From: Eustoma russellianum
Taxonomy: Eukaryota; Streptophyta; Magnoliopsida; Gentianales; Gentianaceae
NCBI GenBank assembly: GCA_036186865.1
Contig: AP025069.1
Location: forward strand, 13,382,668 to 13,446,667
Length of the DNA stretch: 64,000 nucleotides
Reading direction: 5' to 3'
In this document: positions 34,196 through 45,330 of the stretch, in pieces
Layout: the number at the start of each line of letters is the position of its first letter
Position numbering within the stretch: the first letter of the stretch is position 1
Position numbers and translations under genes: made by a program
Notes under the pieces: model-generated
The model's input: the letters and a program-made list of their open reading frames with translations, nothing else
The model's database searches: none
What the model was told of the DNA's origin: nothing

Positions 34196-35830
34196 GCACA
34201 ACATGTATAACAATGCATCTTCACTTATGTGGAATAATCATGTATATGCTGATTCTTCTTATTTTCAAAATTATAACAATGTTAAAAATGTTCCTAGAAG
34301 GTATATTCAAGTTTGGATACCTAAGGGATATATAAACAAGAATAGTGCTCCTAACAGTCAAAGACCCAAATAAAGGGTACCTAAAACTTTGTCTCCATTG
34401 TAGGAAAAACGCAAGGAATGCAAGAAGGAGGCAAAGTCAAAGAATCTAAGAACCAAATGGTTTTTAGATAGTGGATGTTCGAGGCATATGACGGGGAACC
34501 CCAAACTATTCACGGAACTTGAACATATTGATGGTGGAAAGGTGACATTCGGTGACAACAACAAAGGACAAGTTGTTGGAAAAGGAACAATTGGGACCCT
34601 AACACATTTCAAATACGAAATGTGTTATTAGTAAGCAATCTATCTTATAATTTACTTAGTATTTCTCAACTTATAGATTGTGGTTATAATTTCTCCTTTC
34701 TTCCCAATTCTTGTGATATAATAAATGAAAAAGGAGAAACGGTTTTAAAAGGAAATAGAGATGGAAATATTTATACCCTTACCTTAGATAACATGTTAGA
34801 TACTAAGGTTAAGTGTCTAATATCGCATGGCTTAGATGTAATTTATGGCATAGAAGATTAGGCCATATAGGAATTTCAACCATTAAGAAATTTTCTAAGA
34901 AGAATTTAATTAGAGGAATGCCTAAGTTAGACTTAGATAATTTTTAAATGTGTGAAACATGTATTAAGGGAAAACACATTAAAGAAACTTTAAAACCGAA
35001 ACATGAAATGAGTATAAGTCATGTACTAGAATTGCTTCACTTAGACTTATTTGGTCCAAGTAGGACAAGAAGTCTAGGTGGACACTACTATGTGTGTGTC
35101 ATAGTAGATGATTACTCACACTACACATGGACATTGTTCTTAACACACAAAGACGATGCTCCATTAGCAATCGAAACCCTTATTAAGCAACTTGAAAACA
35201 TTTATGAAGAAAATGTTAAAAGGATTAGAAGTGATAGAGGTGGAGAATTTAAAAACAAAGACGTAATCAAATTTTGCGAACTATATGGAATCAAACATGA
35301 ATTCTCACCACCTAGAACACCACAACTCAATGGAGTTGTTGAACGTAAAAATAGAACGATTCAATAAGTTGCTAGGACAATGCTTTGTGAAAATAAATTA
35401 CCTAAATATTTATGGGCTGAAGCTGTTAGTTGTGCATGCTATATTATAAATAGGCTTACTATTAGAAAGAAATTAAATAAAACTCCTTATGAATTGCTAA
35501 ACAATAGACAACCTAAAATAGATTATCTTAAAGTATTTGGATGTAAATGTTTTGTGCTAAACACTAAGGATAATGTAGATAAGTTTGAACAAAAGTCTAT
35601 TGAATGCATATTTGTTAGTTATTCTACTAACTCAAGAGCATATAGGTGTTATAATCCTGCATCTAGAATGATAATTGAATCCATACATGTGAAATTCAAT
35701 GAAAATGCATGCTTTGAAGTTAGTGATAAACATCAACATAAACAAGAAACAAATGTTGAAAATATGTTTGATGATGATATATTACTTGAGCCTGTACTTG
35801 ATCATCTAGAACCAACTCCCCCTTAACAAG
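34196..35830 (+). pseudogene. Copia-2 protease and integrase
   Basis: KWFLDSGCSRHMTGN near 34458-34500 is the protease active site. After frameshifts near 34620 and 34850, the zinc region and then 34948-35367 give the integrase core: HLDLFGP (first Asp), RSDRGGEFKN (second Asp, about 35230) and NGVVERKN (Glu, about 35335), so the DDE triad is intact. Stops at 34945 (after LDLDNF) and 35365 (after NRTIQ) interrupt it. 35380-35826 is the C-terminal part with FGCKCFVLNTKDN. In copia-1 the second Asp is deleted, so this copy is the better record of the domain. Confidence 0.92.
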
Positions 35831-35832
35831 AC

Positions 35833-37020
35833 ATGCATGAACCCTTAGATGAAATAAATAAAGAAACTTTGCAATTGGAAGATAATGTCACTAATGATAC
35901 TATTACATATGATAATGTTCATACTAATGAAACATTTGAACAAGATGAGGGTGAACCTAGTCAATCTAGGAATTGGTGGCATCCTAGAGAATTAATCATT
36001 GGGGATCCAAGTGTTGGGGTTAGAACACGTAGAAATATAAGTCAACTTGAAGGACATAGCTTAATCTCACAATTAGAACCTAAGAACGTAAAGGAAGCCT
36101 TAGGTGACATGTCATGGATAGATGCTATGCATGAGGAATTAAATCAATTCACAAGAAACAACGTGTGAGACTTAGTACCTAAACCTGAAGACAAGTCTAT
36201 CATAGGAACTAAATGGGTTTTTAGGAATAAAATGGATGAACAAGGAAATATTATAAGGAATAAGGCTAGACTAGTCGCACAAAGTTATAATCAACAAGAA
36301 GGAATAGATTATGAAGAAACCTTTGCACCCGTTGCACGACTAGAAGCAATTAGATTGTTACTTGCGATTGCAAGTCTAAGCAATATTAAGCTCTTCCAAA
36401 TAGATGTCAAGAGTGCGTTCTTGAATGGATACATCCAAGAAGAGGTGTTTGTCAAACAACCCCTGGATTCAAAGATCCAAAGAATCCTAACCATGTTTAT
36501 AAGCTTAAGAAAGCTCTATATGATTTAAAACAAGCTCCAAGAGCTTGGTATGATAGATTTGCAAACTTTCTTATTGCAAATAATTATCAAAGGGGGACCA
36601 TCGACAACACATTATTCCTAAGAAGAAAAGGCAATGATTTGTTAATAGTTCAAATATACGTTGACAATATCATCTTTTGTTCAACCAACCCTACCTTAGT
36701 AAAACACTTTGAAGAGTGTATGAAGTCAGAATTTGAAATGTCAATGGTAGGAGAGTTGAATTATTTCTTAGGACTTCAAATCAAACAAACCCCTCAAGGA
36801 ATTCACATTAGCCAACTTAAGTATGTCAATGATATGATTAAGAAGTTTGGCTTTGAAGATTTGAAACCTACAACTACCCCTATGAGTGTTAGTACCAAAC
36901 TTGATAAGGATGAAAATGGTAAACCTTTTGATGACACACTCTATAGGTCTATGATTGGATCACTGTTATACTTAACTGCATCAAGACATGATATTATGTT
37001 TAGTGTGTGTATGTGTGCTA
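35833..37020 (+). pseudogene. Copia-2 reverse transcriptase
   Basis: 35833-36168 is the acidic linker and the MSWIDAMHEELNQF segment, ended by TGA at 36166 where relatives have Trp. The fingers region follows (KARLVAQSYNQQ, FAPVARLEAIRLLLA). A one-base loss near 36465 shifts the frame at the KQPxGF motif. The active-site box reads YVDN instead of YVDD: the second Asp codon is AAT at 36666-36668. That substitution should kill polymerase activity even without the stops. The palm/thumb part to 37020 is otherwise well kept. Confidence 0.92.
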
Positions 37021-37605
37021 GGTTTTAATCTTGTCCTAAGGTATCAGATTACAATGCAGTGAAAAAGATCTTTAGATATCTTAAGCATACACCTCACTTA
37101 GGACTGTGGTATGATAGAAACGCTAAGTTGGAATTACATGCATATAGTGATGCTGATTATGGTGGTTGCAAATTAGATAGAAAATCCACTAGCGGTACAT
37201 GTCAATTCATAGGAACCAGCTTGATTTGTTGGTTTTCTAAAAAGCAAGCTAGTGTAGCTCTGCCACTGAAGCTGAGTATATCGCTTGGAGTTTATGTACT
37301 ACACAAATACTTTGGCTTAAACAGCAACTTAGTGATTTTGGCATTAAAATGAAAAAGATTCCAATTTTCTGCGACAGCACAAGTGTAATCAATCTTTCCC
37401 GGAATCCGGTGCTTCATTATAAGGCCAACACATTGAGGTGTGATACCACTTTCTTCGCGATCATGTTTGAAATGAGGATATAGTGATAAACCGTATAAGA
37501 ACTGATCACCAAATCGCTGACATCTTTACCAAACCCCTTAATCAAGCCACTTTTGAAAACTTACGAGCCAAGTTAGGTATGATGACTTACGATACCATTG
37601 CGTAG
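37021..37605 (+). pseudogene. Copia-2 RNase H and pol end
   Basis: After a TAA at 37026, 37059-37352 gives FRYLKHTPHLGLWYD and HAYSDADYGGCKLDRKSTSG, the copia RNase H start, then SKKQASVAL. A frameshift scrambles the AEAEY region. The last ~250 bp, in another frame, end NLRAKLGMMTYDTIA and a TAG at 37603-37605. This tail matches the pol end of copia-1. No envelope-like gene follows. Confidence 0.88.
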
Positions 37606-37909
37606 TTCTATCTTTTGCATGATTTGCAAAATAAAAGGGGAGATAGAAAAGAATATGATTTTAGTTGGTAAGTCATGATGAATTATATGCTAAGTTTGGT
37701 AAGTCATGGATTTTAGTTTGGTAAGTCATGATGAATTATATGCTAAGTTTTGGTATAAATTTTGGAGCATAGGTTAAGGGAGAGAGTATGAGTTGAGGGG
37801 AAGCAACATACTATTTAAAAGTTGAAAACATTTGGTTAACCTTTTGGTTAAATTGTGACATTAAAATCATGATTAGGTTATTTTGAAAATCATCCAAAAA
37901 GGGGGAGAA
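37606..37909 (+). other. Copia-2 post-pol spacer with 52-bp duplication and polypurine tracts
   Basis: A 52-bp unit (TTTAGTTTGGTAAGTCATGA and following bases) is tandemly repeated at 37657-37708 and 37709-37760. Purine tracts AAAAGGGGAGATAGAAAAG (37632-37650) and GTTAAGGGAGAGAG (~37772) precede the true PPT AAAAAGGGGGAGAA (37896-37909), which abuts the 3' LTR. There is no open frame. Confidence 0.8.
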
Positions 37910-40653
37910 TGTTGAGAAATATGTTTGGATAATTTTCAAAGTCATGATTTTAAGTGGTGAATACTTAAAAATGTCACACATGGTGTTATGTGTGATTAAA
38001 AGTTGAAAAAGCTGAAAAAGTTGACATCGATCTCTCAGGTTGTTGCACATCGATCGATCTATGTACATAGACCTCTCACATCGATCGATCTATGTAAGGA
38101 AAAAAAGTTTGAGACCTTTTTGTGAGACATCGATCTCTAAACCTGAGACACATCGATCGATCGATGTACATCGAACTCTCACTTCGATCGATCGATGTAG
38201 GTCAGAGGCAAACTCTGAAACTTTCTGTGAGACATCGATCTCTGAAGCTGAGGCACTTCGATCGATCGATGTCTAGGCTTTTTAGAAATAATTTTCTAAA
38301 ATGTGTAAAATGATTGTTTTCATTTGTATATGAATTATACATGTTCATTATGTGATTATTATGTGTTTTTGGTGATTATTATTGTCTTATGACTAACGTG
38401 CCTTAGAAGTTTCTACAACTTATCAAAAAGGGCAAAATTGGTATTTTAAGTTTTGTAGGAACATCATATGGTGAAAAATATTTCAAGGGTGTATTATTAT
38501 CTGAGTTATCATGACAAAGGTGTTATTGTGATTATTTTTGACCATCCGGGTCATTTCTGGAGTTTTCTCACACCAAGGGTATTTTGGTCGTTTCACCCCC
38601 AATGGTATTTTTGGTATTTTCACTCAAGGAATCACTTGAGCATATTATTATCTTCATTCTGGATCTGTGTTATTATTATTTTGAAGATTTTATGGTGATC
38701 TTATATCTTATTCTCTCAACCGATAATATTCTTGACTATAACTGGATATGTGACAATTAGAGATGTCACATTCTATTTTTTCTTGAAGACTCTCTTATAT
38801 ATGTTATAAGAGAACATTTATCATCATTATTTAGAGATACTAAAGGAGTCAAAGGTGTGGATATGGTCTCAACATATAAGAAGAAATATTGGAGAATTTC
38901 GGTGTTACACGTTGACATAATCTTGTCAATTGTTATCTATTTATTTCTTCTTCAAAAATTTGAGTTTCTACACATATTGGTATGTCCAAAAACGTGTATT
39001 ATCAGGTGTATATGATGTTGTACACATTTTATGAGTTGGAGACAAGTGGACCAACCAAAAAGGAGCTAGTTAGCAAAAATGCCAACTTGGAAATTTACCA
39101 AAAATAGCCAACGGCTATGTTGTTTTCTTTGGTATTTTCAACAGATTTTTGGAAGTCAAACGGAGCTCTCACATGCCCTATTATGTTGCTTGAATTTGGG
39201 GATAATTTGGTGGTATTATCCTTTCTTATTTTATTAAGAAAAAATCAAAGTTTTTTTTGGAAAATACTAAGTAGCCAACGGCTACTACATTCAAGTGGAG
39301 CTGAATTTTGACTTTGAAATGGTAATTGGCCACATGCCTATTATTGTGCCAAGAAGTTGAGGGAATTATCTCTATTTTGCTAATGATAAATCAAACAAAT
39401 TCCAAGTCATTTTTGGAGCTTATCATTTCGGCCAAAGTGACATCCTAGGTGGACCAATCATTGTGTTTTATTTTGCCAAGTGTACAAGGCCAACCAATGA
39501 TGAGAAGACATTTGAAATTGATGATGAATATGGTGATACATGTGCATTCTTATCTTCAAGGCTCAAATCACACTATAAATAGAGGCAATGGTGAAGAAGA
39601 TGAAACACACTTGAAGCTCACAAGCATTTGTTGAATTGTCTAGCTTTCATCTTCATCTTCTTGTTGTTATTGTTTTATTCATTGTAGCAAAGGTGTTCTT
39701 GTTGTATTGTAGTGAGATACAAGCCTCTTGAGCTTCATTTGTACGATTGATTAGCCATCTTTATAAGGCTACATCAATAGGTGTTAGAGGAGTTGCAACT
39801 AAGTGTTGCCTAGAAGGTGATTATCCAAGTCTTGAGTAGGGTTGGTGTATAACCCAAGGATCAAGTTTGGCTCTTGTTGTAAGGTGTTCATTTCATAGTG
39901 AAATCCAAGGAAAGGTGTTCCTTGGAACTGGAGTAGGTCACATTGACCGAACCAGGATAAATCATTGGTGTTCTTCTCTTGTTTCTTTATTTCCGTTTTC
40001 TGCTCGTTTTGACTGCAGTTTTCACACAATTTCTCACAATTTGAAAAAATAGCTAAACATTTTCAAAATTCGTGATTTTTGATGGAGTTATACTTCAGAC
40101 TGTTAGCTTTCATTTGCAACAAGAATCACTTGATTTGAGCAAGGGAAAGTTAGTCTTTCAGTCTTTGCAAGATAACTGCTTCAATCTGGCTGCAATCTGA
40201 CCGGTTTTGAGAAAACTTAAATTCTATATTTTTCAAGAATTGTTTTTGCAAACTTCATCTACACATCCTAAGGAGTGTTTTGATATAAAGATCAACCTTT
40301 TTGGTTGGGTATTCAAAGATAAACACGTTTTGCAAAATCAGCAACATTCTGTCCAATTCTGTCCAGATTGACCATCTGAATCGTTTTATTTGTTTGAAGG
40401 GCCAACGATCTTATTTTTGTCTGATTTTTGGACAGAGTCTTGTTAACTTATTGAAGTTCAATTCTGGAAAGTTTCGTAATTTTTGGAGTTGTGTACAATT
40501 ATTTGTGAATTTTGTAAAAACAGGTTCTGAACCTGAGGTGGTTTCAGATTCTGTTTTCAAAGGGGATTTTAACAAAGGGTTGTAGTGTAATTTCTGCTAA
40601 CCACTATTCACCCTCCCATCTGGTGGTGTTTATTTCAGGTGCACGGTCCAACA
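37910..40653 (+). repeat. Copia-2 3' LTR (2.74 kb)
   Basis: It matches the 5' LTR from TGTTGAG to GGTCCAACA, with scattered substitutions and short gaps (for example near 40245 and 40612). The target duplication AGTGA follows. The TATA box and palindrome array are conserved. Confidence 0.95.
38025..38271 (+). repeat. CATCGATCGAT palindrome array, 3' LTR copy
   Basis: It is the counterpart of 29465-29712. One unit that reads CTTCAATCGATCGATG in the 5' LTR reads CTTCGATCGATCGATG here, so this copy is closer to the palindromic ideal. Confidence 0.85.
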
Positions 40654-41741
40654 AGTGACACAGGCATTTAGAGCGCTGAAGAAGGGTAGCGAAGGATTTC
40701 TCGCGTATGCTCTCAGCGAGAATTCAGAGACACCTTCAATTGACAGCATTCTGGTAGTCAAGGAGTTTACAGATGTCTTTCCAAATGATCTGTCAGGTTT
40801 ACTTCTGGACAGAGAGATTGAGTTTGAAATTAATGTTGTTCCAGGAGCTGAACCAATTTCAAAGGCGCCGTATAGAATGGCCCCAGCGGAGTTGAAGGAA
40901 TTAAAAGAACAGTTGCAGGAACTGATAGATAAGAAATTCATACGGCCTATTGTATCCCCTTGGGGAGCCCCAATGTTATTCGTTAAGAAGAAAGATGGCA
41001 GCATGAGACTCTGCATCGATTACCGAGAACTGATTAAGATCACTATCAAAAATCGATATCCGCTGCCTAGGATCGACAATTTGTTCGATCAGTTGAGAGC
41101 AAGTAACTCAAACACTTAAATAATAAATCTACAACGTGTTATAAATATCAATATAACTTTTTGTACAGGGTGCTAAGGTGTTCAGCAAGATCGATCTCCG
41201 CTCTGGTTATCATCAGTTGAAGATAAAGACGGAGGATATTGCTAAGACTGCTTTTCGTACAAGATATGGACATTATGAGTTCTTAGTAATGCCGTTCAGA
41301 CTGACCAACGCTCCTGCAACATTCATGGACCTGATGAACATAGTATTTCGGGATCAGCTGGATAAGTTCGTGGTTGTATTTACTGATGATATTCTGATAT
41401 ATTCACCGAACGAGGAGACCCATGCAGAACATCTGAGAGTAACATTGAATATATTGAGAGAGAAGCAGTTATATGCTATGTTCAGCAAGTTCGAGTTTTG
41501 GCTCCACAGTGTTGCCTTTCTGGGTCATGTTGTGTCTAAGGATGGTATCTCAGTAGACCCGAAAAAGATTGAGGCTATTACAGAATGGCCGAGATCGACA
41601 AATGTGACTGAGGTCAGAAGTTTCTTGGGACTTGCAGGTTATTATCGGAAGTTTGTTGAAGGATTCTCACGGATTGCAGTTCCACTTACTCGACTTACGC
41701 AGAAAAAGACGCGATATGATTGGACTTCTGATTGCGAATAG
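40654..41741 (+). pseudogene. Chromovirus reverse transcriptase, with intron-like split
   Basis: After copia-2 the gypsy frame resumes: FTDVFPNDLSGL, the PYRMAPAELKELKEQL segment and IDYRELIKITIKNRYPLP. At 41099-41168 a 70-bp AT-rich segment with GC-AG borders interrupts the domain between DQLR and GAKVFSKIDLRSGYHQ. The catalytic box is FTDDILIYS (about 41380-41407), with Thr where Ile or Val is usual and both Asp kept. The frame runs through FLGLAGYYRKFV to a TAG at 41739 where a Gln is expected. Apart from the insert, this is the best-kept gene of the element. Confidence 0.93.
41099..41168 (+). other. Candidate 70-bp GC-AG intron in reverse transcriptase
   Basis: The segment begins GCAAGTAAC after exon sequence ending TTGAGA, an exact match to the plant GC-AG donor consensus, and ends CTTTTTGTACAG, a good acceptor with pyrimidine tract. 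It is far more AT-rich than its flanks. Removing exactly these 70 bases puts Arg next to Gly-Ala-Lys-Val in one frame, which is the sequence expected for this conserved motif in gypsy reverse transcriptase. Left in, it adds an in-frame TAA. No GT donor nearby would restore the frame. Confidence 0.75.
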
Positions 41742-42160
41742 AGCTTTACCGAATGTAAGATGAAATTGACATCGGCGCCAGTATTAGCACAACCAATCTC
41801 CGGAGAAGGATTCATGGTATATAGTGATGCTTCGAAGAATGGATTGGGTTGTGTGTTGATCCAAAAGGAACGAGTAATTGCATATGCATCAAGACAGTTG
41901 AAACCCTACGAGCAGAACTACCCCACCCATGACTTGGAACTAGCAGCCGTTGTATTTGTGCTTAAGATATGGAGGCATTATTTATAAGGTGAGAGATACA
42001 AAATTTACACGAATCACAAGAGTTTGAAATATCTCTTCACCCAGAAGGAGCTAAACATGAGTCAATGAAGATGGTTAGAGTTGGTGAAGGATTGTGACCT
42101 CGCCATCCATTATCATCCGGGTAAGACGAATAAGGTGGCCGATGCATTGAGTAGGAAGTC
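41742..42160 (+). pseudogene. Chromovirus RNase H
   Basis: It reads LTSAPVLAQP, VYSDASKNGLGCVL (first catalytic Asp), IAYASRQLKPYEQNYPTHD and LELAAVVFVLKIWRHYL (Glu and neighbouring residues), then a TAA at 41985. A TGA near 42066 replaces a likely CGA. It ends in HYHPGKTNKVADALSR, the conserved end with the last Asp. RNase H would degrade the RNA template. Confidence 0.9.
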
Positions 42161-43260
42161 AAGCCATGCTCGACAGATGCCTCTGGAGAGAGAGATATCT
42201 GAGTTTGGATTGGATGTGGTTGACTCGACTGCGAATATTTTGGCTAAATTGATGATCACTCCTACTTTGATTGATAGAATTAAAGAGGCGCAAAAGAATG
42301 ATTCTGAGTTGATGACCATTGTCAAGAAGTTTAAAGAACAACCGGTGAAGGATTTCTAGTTGCATAATGATGGCAGTCTTTGGTTCAATGAGAGGTTGTG
42401 TGTGCTGAACATTGATGGAATTAAGAGAGAGATCATGATTGAAGCTCACAACTCGCGGTTATCTATACATCCAAGAGCCACCAAAATGTACCAGGATCTT
42501 AAAAGAAACTATTGGTGGAACGGCATGAAGCGTCAGCTTGCAGAGTTTGTCGAGAGATATCATACTTGTCAACAAGTTAAAGCAGAACATCAGAGACCGG
42601 CAGGACTGTTACAGCCATTAGAGATTCCAGAGTGGAAGTGAGAGCATATTACGATGGACTTTGTTACCGAACTCCCTAAGACTCACAACGTTTATGATAC
42701 GATTTGGGTAATCGTGGATCGACTTACTAAATCGGCACATTTCTTATCCATGTCGATCCAGACGTCTATAGAAAAACTAGTGAGTATGTATATGAATGAG
42801 ATAGTCAGCTTGCATGGAACACCTGTCAGCATTGTGTGCGATAGAGATCCACGTTTTACTTCGCGATTCTGAAGAGCTTATCAAACTGCCATGGGTACCA
42901 AACTCCGGATGAGTACAGCATTTTACCCGCAGACCGATGGACAGTCAGAACGTACCATACATACGTTGGAAGATATGCTACGCGCTTGCACTTTGGATTT
43001 CAAGGGTAGCTGGGACAAATCAGTGAAGTTGATTGAGTTCTCTTACAATAACAGCTATCACAGTTCTATTGGTATGGCACCATTCGAAGCATTGTATGGA
43101 AGGAAGTGTCGATCTCCATTGTACTGGGATGAGATTGGTGAGAGAGCTATTATGGGCCCGGAACTGGTAGGACAGACGTTGGAGAAGATCAAAGTGATAC
43201 ATGTTAGATTGAAGGCTGCTCAAGATCGGTAGCAAAAGCTGGGCGGATACAAAAAGATGA
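42161..43260 (+). pseudogene. Chromovirus integrase core
   Basis: The zinc region has HNSRLSIHP and YHTCQQVKAEH; relatives have CxxC at the second site, and here the first Cys is lost. The DDE residues are visible: TMDFVTELP, VCDRDPRF and GQSERTIHTLEDMLRAC. TGA stops at about 42639 and 42870 replace tryptophans, a TAG at 42357 and others follow. The conserved FSYNNSYHSSIGMAPFEALY and GRKCRSPLYW motifs are intact. Confidence 0.9.
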
Positions 43261-43275
43261 CCGATTGAGTTTGAA

Positions 43276-43695
43276 GTGGGCGAGAAAGTGTATTTGCGGG
43301 TTTCACCAACCAAGGGCGTGATGAGATTTGGGATTAAGGGGAAACTGAGCCATAGATTTATTGGCCCTTATGAGATACTAGAGAAAGTTGGAGCTGTTGC
43401 ATATCGTTTGGCCCTACCTCCTACATTATCTCAGGTACATAATGTGTTTCACGTATCTCAGTTGCGACGATATGTATACGATTTGAATCATATACTGGAG
43501 CAGCAGCCCGTAACAATTAAAGATGACGTTACGTATGAAGAAGTTCCCATACGTATTGTGGATCGTAAAGAGCAGGTGTTGAGGAGACGGACAATTCCAT
43601 TTTTGAAAGTACAGTGGAGTAATCATACTGAACGAGAAGCGACTTGGGAGCCAAAGCAGCAAATGCAGAAGCAATATCCACAACTTTTCGTATGA
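43276..43695 (+). pseudogene. Chromovirus integrase GPY/F module and chromodomain
   Basis: GEKVYLRVSPTKGVMRFG and HRFIGPYEILEKVGAVAYRL form the GPY/F module. VHNVFHVSQLRRYV follows, then at 43552-43690 a chromodomain: RIVDRKEQVLRR, IPFLKVQWSNH and REATWEPKQQM, with the aromatic Trp residues kept. In chromoviruses this domain tethers the integrase to modified histones and directs insertion to heterochromatin. The frame is open for 139 codons to the pol stop at 43693-43695. An in-frame TGA separates it from the integrase core. Confidence 0.93.
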
Positions 43696-43725
43696 GGTAC
43701 GTAAGTTTTGAGGACGAAACTTTCT

Positions 43726-43739
43726 ATAAGGGGATAGAA
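43726..43739 (+). other. Chromovirus polypurine tract
   Basis: AAGGGGATAGAA directly precedes the LTR start TGTTACAACCC at 43740. Confidence 0.8.
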
Positions 43740-45269
43740 TGTTACAACCCAAAAAATTTCATTATGTCGTAACGACGTCCAATACCGTAAACGTAATTTC
43801 GTAGGTGTACGATTCATAAACCATTCTTGTATATCGATACATTAGAAAATATGTCACAAACGTTTGAACCTATACAATAAAACTCAATTAAATTGGTTAG
43901 TAACAATTTTAACTATTAGGATAAATTAAATAAAAAAGAAATACATCACACAACAATTTTATACTACATTAAATAAAAGAAAAACAAATATATACACATG
44001 AAATAAAAGAAAGAAAAAGGAAAAGTAAATGTAAGATAACTTGTCTTACAATTTAGTAAAGTTTACATAAACAAATATGCATGCTCAAGAATCTTATCCT
44101 AACCCATCCCTCCAACCCATACTTGTCAAAAGCTTGTCTCCCACCCCATTCTCCCCATCACTTGGCCGGCAACCCCTTAGGAAAAGTAGGAAATTTATTT
44201 CTTCTTTAACCCCTCACATAATTACATCTTCAGCCAACCATTTTCATCCTATCTTCAAGAAAAACTCAAGAACACTCCAACACCCTCTTTCCCTCTATAT
44301 TGGCCGAAAATTTCATTTTCAACAAGGAGAAGATTTTCTTCTCCTTTCTTCATACCAACTTCACTCAAATCAAGCTCCATAAAAACTCCATCACTTAAGA
44401 GAGATTCAAGAAGGTTGTAGAATCTAGAATCAAAGGAAATCAAGGTAAGAACTTTATGAAGTTTAAGTTTAATTCTTCCATTTAATTAGTTTCATAAGTT
44501 GCTCACTAAACCTCTTTTTGGTTCCCTAAAACCGTATACCCAAGGAAAAAGAGAAGAAGTGTTTTCTTCAAATTCAAGTGAGGATAATCTCCTAGAGTAA
44601 GAAAGTGAACCAAGGCAAGTACTCTTCCTAGAGCCTTCATGGCTTTCAAAATTAAATACTTATGTTCATATCAAAATGGGATCATCATGTAGTATGTTCA
44701 AGTTTTTATCATGAGAATATGAAAGATCTATGATGATAAGTGTTATAAATAAATAAATAAATATATATATATATATATATGGATATACCATACACACGGC
44801 TATGTATATAAATTTGTATATATATATATATAAATTTTAAACAAATGATATGAAATGAAGAATCTTAAGAAAAGTGTACAAAGAATACAACTTTAGTTGA
44901 TTTGATTATGTTTTCTTTTATGATGTATTTCTATGTATTCTTAGTGTTCATATGTTTCAAGATCATGTCTTTAACATGTTTATGTATGCATCATAAGCAT
45001 GACTTACATACATGGTCTCAATGGTTGTTTGATGATCATCATCTTCATACATATACACCCACATATCCACGGCCTAGGGCCTATTTGGGTATTTCATTTG
45101 AGTTTTTATCATTTCCATCTGAAAATGTGTAGTTAAATGAGGATTATGATTCAACAAATACATTCTTTTGTGATTTCCATTATGCTTATGACTATATGTT
45201 TCCTTAATATCATAATCCTAGATTAAGTGAATGAAAGTAAGACAATGTGACTATTTTATTATAAGACAT

Positions 45270-45330
<61 letters not shown>

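Larger units (their letters stand above)
29350..40653 (+). mobile_element. Copia-2: complete but dead Ty1/copia element (11.3 kb)
   Basis: Two LTRs of 2759 and 2744 bp, a PBS and a PPT bound gag-protease-integrase-RT-RNase H. The target duplication AGTGA is at 29345-29349 and 40654-40658. The LTRs differ at scattered sites and small gaps, so insertion is fairly recent but not current. Its proteins are close relatives of copia-1 while its LTR U3 is unlike that of copia-1. At least ten stops or frameshifts, and an altered RT active site, make it non-autonomous. Confidence 0.97.
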
